This document shows positions 1 to 5,414 of a DNA stretch of 17,718 nt, piece after piece. Made by a program: the position numbers and the translations under genes. This DNA comes from Clostridiales bacterium (GTDB lineage: Bacteria > Bacillota > Clostridia > Oscillospirales > CAG-272): contig DPGD01000033.1 of NCBI GenBank assembly GCA_003522145.1, forward strand, positions 1 through 17,718. The letters run 5' to 3'. The notes under the pieces were generated by a model. That model was not told where the DNA came from. It ran no database searches and saw only the letters and a list, made by a program, of their open reading frames with translations. Position 1 is the stretch's first letter; every line of letters begins with the position of its first letter.

Positions 1-627
1 ATCTATGATAGCGAGACCGGATTCTACTATTTGCAGAGTAGATATTATGATCCGACAGTAGGCAGATTCCTGAATGCAGATGACACCACCTTCCTCGGCG
101 CAAGCGGGACACTGTTGAGTTGGAATCTGTTTGCGTATTGTGAAAATAGTGTTGTTTATGCTCGTGATCCTCAAGGACATTTTGTAATAACTACCACGAT
201 GTTAATTTGCGCAGGTATTGGCGCACTTGTTTTGGGGGTAGCAGGGGGCTTTGCCGGTTATTATATTTCCAAGAAAATGAGCATTCCAAAGGGTAGCAGA
301 TGGAAATATATAGCGGGCGGTGCATTGATTGGAGCTGCTATTGGTGCTGCTGCGGGCTTGGGTATAGGATACTGTATTGGCGGTGGCTCAGTAGTTGCAG
401 TCGTAGGAAAAAGTGGAAGTGCAATTAGTACAAAGGCACTTAATCTTGGAAACAAGCTCAGCTATATATTCGGAAAAGCAACTGGTTCAACACATAATGT
501 TCAGCGATCTAAGTCTATGTATTCATTGTTAAATAAGATTGGAATTTGGGATAATAAATTCGGGAATGAATATTTAACAAAATGCATCATTGAAATCTAC
601 AAGAATGCATTTTACATCTTTGGCTAA
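1..627 (+). CDS. Rhs/YD-repeat polymorphic toxin, C-terminal end (5' truncated by window)
   Basis: The frame is open from base 1, so the gene begins upstream of the window. The first codons give the hallmark Rhs core end: a GFYYLQSRYYDPTVGRF stretch, then NLFAYCENS and YARDPQGHF, which in this family close the YD-repeat shell before the variable C-terminal tip. Two glycine/alanine-rich hydrophobic segments follow (about nt 181-270 and 307-408), the kind that precedes toxin tips in Firmicutes Rhs proteins. The remaining tip is only about 60 residues, with STHNVQRS and a final ...NAFYIFG. Known family role: contact-dependent or secreted toxins whose tip carries the activity. I recognise no nuclease, ADP-ribosyltransferase or deaminase motif in the tip, and it may be shortened. 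No immunity gene follows on the same strand. The Rhs assignment is firm; toxicity is not shown. Confidence 0.9.
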   Translation: MYDSETGFYYLQSRYYDPTVGRFLNADDTTFLGASGTLLSWNLFAYCENSVVYARDPQGHFVITTTMLICAGIGALVLGVAGGFAGYYISKKMSIPKGSRWKYIAGGALIGAAIGAAAGLGIGYCIGGGSVVAVVGKSGSAISTKALNLGNKLSYIFGKATGSTHNVQRSKSMYSLLNKIGIWDNKFGNEYLTKCIIEIYKNAFYIFG

Positions 628-904
628 CTTTACACCTTGCTCTTGCTTCTCTGTGCTGTTATTCCAATCAAGCAAATCCATTATATAATCAATGTTGACC
701 ATTCAACTCACCATCCTAATTTTATTACGAATGATTTTATTGCTCGTGTCCATATGGAATTTGAATCGGCGTTTATCCAATCAGTCATTGTTCCGAAAAG
801 GGGGGCTAACACTAATATATGCTGCTTCCGTCTTCTTTAGTGTAGATAAGAGAACCTACAAAATTGCGTGCCTTCCCAGGCCCTCTTGTCGTAGGTATAT
901 GTGA
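628..904. other. Non-coding gap between convergent Rhs end and propeller gene
   Basis: Two short + strand frames (637-840 and 692-904) lie here, but neither has a ribosome binding site or a recognisable sequence, so I do not call them. They could be decayed toxin-tip or immunity sequence. The only structure I see is the inverted repeat at 854-896. The sequence is AT-rich, like the neighbouring Rhs region. Confidence 0.5.
854..896 (-). terminator. Weak stem-loop after the propeller gene
   Basis: ACCTAC (854-859) pairs with GTAGGT (891-896), and GCCT/AGGC can pair inside the loop. On the minus strand the stem lies just past the propeller stop codon and is followed by a pyrimidine-rich run (TCTCTTATCT), so it could end that transcript. 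The outer stem is only 6 bp and there is no clean T-tract, so the call is tentative. Confidence 0.3.
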
Positions 905-1945
905 TCAGTCAACGATCTCAAAGACCTTTACTCCGTTCCAGGTAGAAACAACGATCACATTCGGCGCTATTTCCGTGATATTCTGTACGCCGTAATCAAT
1001 TTTTTTCTTCGCTAAAACCGACTTTGTTTCAGCATCTATCACAGATATTCCGAGATGTGTTCCGGCATAGTATTTTTTGCCGTCGAAAGAAAGACAGACT
1101 TTATATATGCTGTCGTCAAGCGATATATTTTCCGTTCCGAACAAATGTGAAAATTGTTTCAGTGCATCGAGCTGATTGCATTTAATATCCAAATTCGAAA
1201 GAGTATCGGAAAGTGAAGCTGTAATCTTTTCCGAATCGGACAGTGAGAGTTCCTCAATTATTTTACCGCGAAGATTGCACCGGAATGTTTTGGCTTGACC
1301 GTAGATTATTACTGTATTTGTTAAGGCTTCATATTCGGCAGAGCTTACCACATCATTGCTCAGATCTATATTCCAAATTGGGTATTCTTCAAAGTAAACG
1401 CCGTCAAACCAAATCAAACTCCAACAATCTGTTCGGTCAAGATCGGATTTTTTTCGGTCAAGTCCTATTATAAGCTGCTTGTTTATTTCTTTCACAGGCT
1501 TTATACAGACAAGCTGATATTTTTCTTTAAGCAGATCCCTGTACGACATGTTATCGTCCAAATCGTAGCAACGCAATGCCGAATTTAATGTTTGGCCGTT
1601 ACAAACACAGAAATAAAGCGATCTTCCGTTTAGCGACCAGCATCCCCTACCTTCTAAGTTGTGGTTATACTTACCTCGAACAGTATGTTTTTTTACCGAA
1701 AAATCATTTAGATCAACCAGATAGAACTTGTTACTGTTTGAAACAAGAAGCAGCGTTTTCTCATCAGGCGAAACAAATGCATGGTATACATATGACAAAT
1801 TTTCGATCTTACAAAGCAATTTTAGTGCTCTGTCACATATAAATGCGCTCTTCCCCGTGCAGAATATGCTATACTTTTCGGTAAAGCAAAAATCTTTTGC
1901 GTGTCTCAAAAAATCATATTTCAGCTGTTTGAATTTTATTTTCAT
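905..1945 (-). CDS. Beta-propeller-like (WD40/YVTN-type) protein, Rhs-associated
   Basis: This is a 346-residue protein with no signal peptide, so probably cytoplasmic. Several segments have the look of propeller blades, where a 'SPDEKTLLLVS' or 'SFDGKKYYAGT' turn is followed by a strand such as KFYLVDL or GISVIDAE. The last blade-like piece is NVIVVSTWNGVKVFEIVD. I cannot count blades reliably and see no catalytic residues. The start is supported by an AGGAAGGA ribosome binding site a few bases upstream. In minus-strand order it begins 52 bp after the stop of a broken Rhs fragment and faces the Rhs 3' end across a 277-bp gap. That position fits an immunity or accessory gene of an Rhs locus, but this is inference from location. 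The sequence is more AT-rich than the housekeeping genes to the right, consistent with transfer. Confidence 0.75.
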   Translation of the reverse strand: MKIKFKQLKYDFLRHAKDFCFTEKYSIFCTGKSAFICDRALKLLCKIENLSYVYHAFVSPDEKTLLLVSNSNKFYLVDLNDFSVKKHTVRGKYNHNLEGRGCWSLNGRSLYFCVCNGQTLNSALRCYDLDDNMSYRDLLKEKYQLVCIKPVKEINKQLIIGLDRKKSDLDRTDCWSLIWFDGVYFEEYPIWNIDLSNDVVSSAEYEALTNTVIIYGQAKTFRCNLRGKIIEELSLSDSEKITASLSDTLSNLDIKCNQLDALKQFSHLFGTENISLDDSIYKVCLSFDGKKYYAGTHLGISVIDAETKSVLAKKKIDYGVQNITEIAPNVIVVSTWNGVKVFEIVD

Positions 1946-1997
1946 ATGATCCTTCCTGGTTGTATTCCGGAGAGTTCTTTCTTAAGATAAGACTGAC

Positions 1998-2559
1998 TTA
2001 CACGACACTATTTGCCGTTTTCAAAAACACGCCTGTTAAAACCGGATCGGAAATAATTGCATGGGTTGCGCTGCCCGGTCCGGCAACCGCTCCGGTATAC
2101 TCCTTGTCGGCATAGCTGTACTCCGCCTTTGCTTTGTTGGCGATCTCGGCTTTCACTAAAAACCCTTCCCCATAGGTGTAAGCCGTGGTTGCATTCAATG
2201 CCGAGGTTTCGCTGCTGACATTGCCCTCCTCATCGTAGGTATACCGGGTCACGCCGCCTAAGGAATCCACCGTGCAGACCAGGTTGTCCTCTTCGTCGTA
2301 GACCGACAGGGTAAAGGTATACCAGCTTCCGGACGATTTATCAGACAGATCTCCTGCACAATGTATTTTTCTCCCTCTGCCCGATGTTCCAGAAGGGCAT
2401 CTAATGCCGTGTCTTCTGTTTTTTCATTGTCCGGGTCTTCAGTTTTGGTGTTCCCGGCAGCGTATGATGCAGCCATATCTTCCGGAAACAGATTACCGCG
2501 ATCAGCAATGCTAACAGACACGCCAAAGCAGGGATGATGGTTCCTTTGATGGTTTTCAT
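1998..2559 (-). pseudogene. Rhs gene remnant: N-terminal signal region plus YD repeats, frameshifted
   Basis: Reading the minus strand from ATG at 2557-2559, the first frame gives a signal/membrane start (MKTIKGTIIPALACLLALL, then IAVICF). Near 2481-2490 plausible coding moves to a second frame (PEDMAASYAAGNTKTED, later LLEHRAEGEKYIVQEICL). Near 2340-2345 it moves to a third frame with clear YD repeats (SWYTFTLSVYDEEDNL, GGVTRYTYDEEGNV, TTAYTYGEG). The last frame stops at 1998 shortly after YSYADKEYTG. Joining the three frames gives about 185 residues of a sensible Rhs N-terminus, so I read this as one gene with two frameshifts and loss of most of the repeat shell. A functional Rhs protein would usually exceed a thousand residues. 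A sequencing error could explain one shift, less easily two plus the missing body. Confidence 0.8.
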
Positions 2560-2864
2560 TGTTTTTTCTTCCTTCCGTTTTTTCCGTATATACTTTGCTT
2601 CGATATATACTTTGTATACTCTTCGTTTCTATTATAAATGCACCCTTCTGCGAATACCAGTGAGTTTGCATGAAAAGATCTCTGAGCGTCATGTTTAGAT
2701 GCGTATACGAAAACAGATCTTATTGGGTGTGGTTTCCCGTCATTCGACACGAAGGTACCGGCTCTTTTCGCTATGTATTCTTTATTCTTCCCGTCCGGTT
2801 GGTAAAACAGCAACAGGAACAGAGCGCTCCTTTCTTTGGTGCCGGTGTTTTGGTTGTCTTTCAT
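2556..2864 (-). CDS. Small hypothetical protein upstream of the Rhs remnant
   Basis: This is a 102-residue frame starting MKDNQNTGTKERSALFLLL with a strong ribosome binding site (AAAAAAGGAG, about 5 nt before ATG). Its TGA stop overlaps the ATG of the Rhs remnant in an ATGA junction, the usual sign of translational coupling. I recognise no domain. The C-terminal part is rich in Tyr, Lys and Ser and ends in a basic tail (GKNGRKKKQ). Part of that tail comes from a short AT-rich near-repeat in the DNA around 2583-2615 (TATATACTTTG twice). The frame next to it is a decayed Rhs gene, so this one may be decayed too. Treat it as a possible gene, not an established one. Confidence 0.35.
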   Translation of the reverse strand: MKDNQNTGTKERSALFLLLFYQPDGKNKEYIAKRAGTFVSNDGKPHPIRSVFVYASKHDAQRSFHANSLVFAEGCIYNRNEEYTKYISKQSIYGKNGRKKKQ

Positions 2865-3189
2865 GTTTCTCTCCTTTTTTATTGTGCGGGCACATTTTCT
2901 GTTGCTTTTTGAGAAATAAATGCATCTTTAAACAAGTCAATTGACAAAAGCGTGAAAATGATGTATTTTATAAGCGAAAAAATTTTTGACCGTTCTGATG
3001 CCCGTTGTGCCGGTGATTGCGGCAGGTGCTTTGGTTGAGCGGCACTTGCTTTGGTGAAAAATTCCGGTTGTTTTTCATTTGCAAGAGCTGTGGAATAGGT
3101 GAATTTGAGCATTTTGGCCATACAATTTTCGACAAAAATCCGTTATAATAACAGGAACGGTTGTGTCCGATCAACGAAGGAGAGAACAA
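2865..3189. other. Intergenic region between minus-strand Rhs block and hydrolase
   Basis: This 325-bp stretch carries a palindrome GTCAATTGAC (2936-2945) between two possible divergent -35 boxes. It also holds a 20-bp near-perfect tandem duplication (3019-3058) and a consensus TATAAT (3144-3149) close to the hydrolase. Small open frames cross it on the minus strand but have no ribosome binding site or recognisable sequence. It marks the border between the AT-rich accessory block and the housekeeping region. Confidence 0.6.
2941..2969 (+). promoter_or_regulatory. Possible sigma-A promoter, rightward
   Basis: TTGACA (2941-2946), a 17-nt spacer and TATTTT (2964-2969) make a good match on the + strand. 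It lies about 220 nt before the hydrolase start. A second, closer candidate is the TATAAT at 3144-3149, which has no convincing -35 box at the right distance. On the other strand TTGACT (2940-2935) with TATTTC 16 nt further on could drive the Rhs-side genes. Confidence 0.4.
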
Positions 3190-4155
3190 ATGATATTTGA
3201 AAAGCAAATAGTGAATCTGTATCGCGAAATGGCCTATACACGGTGTGACGACAACGGAATGGCATACTATTTTTCTGCGGAGGATTTTCCGGGCTTACAG
3301 AAAGAGTCCTATCCCTTCCGGTCATTGAAGGGGTATCGCCTGCAGGGGTATCTCTATCACTACGATCATCCGCAAGAAGGCAGGCTGGTCGTGTTCGACC
3401 ATGGTTTCGGCGGAGGACACCGTTCCTATATGAAAGAGATCGAAAAGCTCTGCAAGCACGGTTTTCTGGTGTTCGCATACGACCATACGGGATGTATGGA
3501 GTCGGAAGGGGTCAACTCCAACGGAATGGCCCAATCCCTTTGCGATCTGAACGACTGTATCACAACATTGAAAAAGGATGAACGGTTTGTCGGGAAAGAC
3601 ATTTCGGTCATCGGTCACAGCTGGGGCGGCTTTTCAGCATTGAACATATCCGCATTTCACCCCGACCTGTCTCACATTGTGGCCCTTTCGGGCTTCGTTT
3701 CCGTGGAATTGCTGGTCAATTCCTGTTTCGGCGGCCTTCTGAAGGGATACCGGAAGGCGGTGATGCAGGTTGAGCAGAGTGCCAACCCCGATTTTGTCGG
3801 CTGTCAAGCGGTGGAGAGCCTGTCCAAAACCAAGGCCAAGGTGCTTTTGATCTACTCGGATAACGACAGGCTCTGCCGGAAGGAAGTCCACTATGATGCG
3901 CTCAAAAAAGGCCTTGAAGGGAAGGAAAACATCCGGTTCCTGCTGGAGCAGGGAAAGGGACACAATCCGAACTATACCGCCGACGCTGTAAAATATCTCG
4001 GAGAATACGGATCCCAACGGGCAAAGAGGATGCGGAAAAAACAGTCAGAAACAGACCTGCAGAAGAAGGAATTTCTCGCCTCCTGGGATTGGGACAGGAT
4101 GACCGCCCAGGACGAAAGGGTATGGGACGAAATCTTTCGGTGCTTCGATTCGTGA
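3190..4155 (+). CDS. Alpha/beta hydrolase (serine hydrolase, esterase/lipase-like)
   Basis: A 321-residue protein with the alpha/beta-hydrolase order of motifs. An HGFGGGH oxyanion-type loop follows the strand LVVFDHG, and the nucleophile elbow GHSWGG places Ser144. An acid is present in YSDNDRL (Asp224 or Asp226), and His258 sits in GKGHNPNYT. Ser-Asp-His order and spacing are complete, so an active enzyme is expected. The substrate is not deducible; relatives act on esters, peptides or acyl groups. No signal peptide is seen, so it is probably cytoplasmic. I chose ATG 3190 over the upstream in-frame GTG at 3163 because AAGGAG lies 7 nt before it. It stands alone: an accessory block lies to the left and a 400-bp gap to the right. 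Its base composition is closer to the housekeeping genes than to the Rhs block. Confidence 0.9.
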   Translation: MIFEKQIVNLYREMAYTRCDDNGMAYYFSAEDFPGLQKESYPFRSLKGYRLQGYLYHYDHPQEGRLVVFDHGFGGGHRSYMKEIEKLCKHGFLVFAYDHTGCMESEGVNSNGMAQSLCDLNDCITTLKKDERFVGKDISVIGHSWGGFSALNISAFHPDLSHIVALSGFVSVELLVNSCFGGLLKGYRKAVMQVEQSANPDFVGCQAVESLSKTKAKVLLIYSDNDRLCRKEVHYDALKKGLEGKENIRFLLEQGKGHNPNYTADAVKYLGEYGSQRAKRMRKKQSETDLQKKEFLASWDWDRMTAQDERVWDEIFRCFDS

Positions 4156-4418
4156 GGAACCGGCAGAATCTATAAAGGCTGACCAATACAGCCGGTTCCC
4201 CGGCTCTGTTGGAAAATCCGGCGGCGCACACTTTGCGCCGAGTCTGCCGCCTGGTGGCAGGCTTTTTCAACGGTTTGTTCTGCCGGAGTCGGACGGAAGG
4301 GGACCCAAACAGCCTTGAAGAAGAGGACAACAGCGACGATTTCAGACAATATCCTCCCTTTTTTAACGGGGTGTCTATATCTTTTTTGCCGAGATTCAAA
4401 GAAAATTGAAAAAAGTAC
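4156..4418. other. Intergenic stem-loop cluster after the hydrolase
   Basis: Right after the stop codon a perfect 9-bp inverted repeat, GGAACCGGC (4156-4164) and GCCGGTTCC (4191-4199), closes a 26-nt loop. A second stem, CGGCGCA/TGCGCCG (4222-4240), follows, then a third short hairpin with a T-run (4249-4267). Short frames cross this stretch on both strands, but none has a ribosome binding site or familiar sequence. The rest, to the rplS promoter, shows nothing I can name. Confidence 0.6.
4249..4267 (+). terminator. Candidate intrinsic terminator of the hydrolase
   Basis: GCCTG-GTGG-CAGGC is directly followed by TTTTT. The stem is short (5 bp), but the T-run and its position about 100 nt after the hydrolase stop fit a terminator. 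An overlapping alternative stem, CTGCCG/TGGCAG (4244-4260), exists. Confidence 0.45.
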
Positions 4419-4447
4419 TTGATTTTTTGCTTGAAGTATGCTAAAAT
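4419..4447 (+). promoter_or_regulatory. Sigma-A promoter of rplS with extended -10
   Basis: TTGATT (4419-4424), a 17-nt spacer and TAAAAT (4442-4447), preceded by TGC, form an extended -10 promoter. Transcription would start near 4454 and give a leader of about 100 nt before rplS. Confidence 0.75.
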
Positions 4448-4460
4448 CGTTCTCGTATGT

Positions 4461-4530
4461 GCGCCGATTCTCAGAATGGGCGTTCAAAACCGAAGGGGCA
4501 GTCCGCTGCGAAGCTCTGCATGAATGTCCC
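4461..4530 (+). promoter_or_regulatory. Structured 5' leader of rplS (candidate L19 autoregulatory leader)
   Basis: Two stems fit between promoter and start codon. The first is GCGCC/GGGCGT with an inner ATTC-TCA-GAAT hairpin (4461-4483). The second is GGGGCA (4495-4500) with TGTCCC (4525-4530), which encloses a smaller GCAG-TCCG-CTGC option. Known background: rplS of Firmicutes can carry an L19 leader that senses free L19. I cannot confirm a match to that family by eye. The leader ends just before the AAGGAGG site. Confidence 0.4.
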
Positions 4531-4555
4531 GGAAAATATGAAGGAGGACTTGAAA

Positions 4556-4897
4556 ATGGAATTACTCAAGGCTTTTACAAAAGAGCAGCTCAAGACCGAA
4601 GTCCCGGTTCTGAATGTGGGTGATACCGTAAAGGTACACAACAAGATCAAAGAGGGCACAAGAGAAAGAATTCAGATCTTTGAAGGCACCATCATCGCAA
4701 AGCACGGTGGCGGCATTTCCGAGACCTTCACGGTGCGCCGTGTTTCTTTCGGCGTAGGTGTAGAGAAGACTTTCCCGGTACATTCTCCCAATGTTGACAA
4801 GGTGGAGATCGTCCGTGTGGGTAAAGTCAGACGGGCCAAGCTCTTCTATCTGCGTGACAGAGTGGGCAAGAGCGCCAAGGTGAAGGAACGCATTTAA
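4556..4897 (+). CDS. rplS: 50S ribosomal protein L19
   Basis: This 113-residue protein is L19 over its full length. It has GDTVKVH, the RIQIFEGTIIAKHGGG segment, FTVRRVSFGVGVEKTFP, HSPNVDKVEI and RRAKLFYLRDRVGKSAK. L19 sits at the 30S-50S interface of the large subunit and helps form intersubunit contacts. The start at 4556 is set by AAGGAGG (4541-4547), 8 nt upstream; the longer in-frame extension to 4457 would begin in the leader and shows no L19 homology. It has its own promoter and structured leader. It is not next to trmD/rimM as in many bacteria, but is followed 28 bp later by rpmE, so this is a small two-gene ribosomal unit. Confidence 0.97.
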   Translation: MELLKAFTKEQLKTEVPVLNVGDTVKVHNKIKEGTRERIQIFEGTIIAKHGGGISETFTVRRVSFGVGVEKTFPVHSPNVDKVEIVRVGKVRRAKLFYLRDRVGKSAKVKERI

Positions 4898-4925
4898 GCG
4901 AATTTGGGAAAAGAGGTAGAAGATC

Positions 4926-5132
4926 ATGAAGGAAGGAATCCATCCGAAATACGAAACCGTTACCATCCGTTGTGCTTGCGGCGCAGAGGTGGTGACCAAG
5001 TCCACTGCCGGTGATATGCGTGTTGAAATCTGCTCCAAGTGCCATCCCTTCTTTACGGGCAAGCAGAAATTCGTGGATGCGGGCGGACGCGTTGACAAGT
5101 TCAAGAAGCGTCTGGAAGCGGCAAAGAAGTAA
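4926..5132 (+). CDS. rpmE: 50S ribosomal protein L31, zinc-binding type
   Basis: A 68-residue L31 beginning MKEGIHPKYETVTIRCACG. Cysteines 16, 18, 36 and 39 (CAC and CSKC) make the metal-binding set of the C+ form. Paralogues without these cysteines replace this form under zinc limitation in some Firmicutes. The tail GRVDKFKKRLEAAKK is typical. A GAGGT-type site precedes ATG. It is probably co-transcribed with rplS, and a strong terminator begins 13 nt after its stop. Confidence 0.97.
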   Translation: MKEGIHPKYETVTIRCACGAEVVTKSTAGDMRVEICSKCHPFFTGKQKFVDAGGRVDKFKKRLEAAKK

Positions 5133-5145
5133 GACGAAGAGATTC

Positions 5146-5175
5146 GGGCGTCGCATGACGCCCTTTTCTTTTCTT
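5146..5175 (+). terminator. Rho-independent terminator of rplS-rpmE
   Basis: GGGCGTC-GCAT-GACGCCC is a perfect 7-bp stem with a 4-nt loop, directly followed by TTTTCTTTTCTTT. It is a textbook intrinsic terminator. Confidence 0.93.
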
Positions 5176-5190
5176 TAAAAAAGGAATAGA

Positions 5191-5317
5191 AAGGCAAACT
5201 CTCTGTCCAATGCAGGAGCGGGCTTTTAGTTCCAACGCAAGGGTTGGCCCTCTGTTTCCATGCAGGGGCAGACTTTTAGTCCCAACGCAGGCGCAGTCCC
5301 TTGGTACCGATGCAGGA
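5191..5317. repeat. Degenerate 25-bp-period tandem repeat (50-bp higher-order unit)
   Basis: TGCAGG recurs at exactly 5211, 5261 and 5311, and a CGCARG variant lies midway at 5236 and 5286, so the period is 25 bp. Units starting at 5211 and 5261 agree at about 21 of 25 positions and share CTTTTAGT. The CGCARG units at 5236 and 5286 agree less well. A partial unit (GGCAAACTCTCTGTCCAA) precedes the first. Each unit ends in CCRA or CCA before the next YGCA. The tract lies between the rpmE terminator and hflX, with no credible coding frame. Confidence 0.75.
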
Positions 5318-5414
5318 GAACCGTTGAATTTTGATGTTGTATTTTCGGCGGAGCAGAGGGATGCGCAGACCTTTCTTCGGAAGGGCTTTTGGGAGGGTCA
5401 AGAAAGGAGACTCT

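Noticed and set aside
637..904. Two short + strand frames after the Rhs gene as an immunity gene
   Set aside because: There is no ribosome binding site, no recognisable sequence, and the two frames overlap each other; decayed sequence is as likely.
5191..5317. CRISPR-like array
   Set aside because: The period is 25 bp with no distinct unique spacers, units are degenerate, and no cas genes are present.
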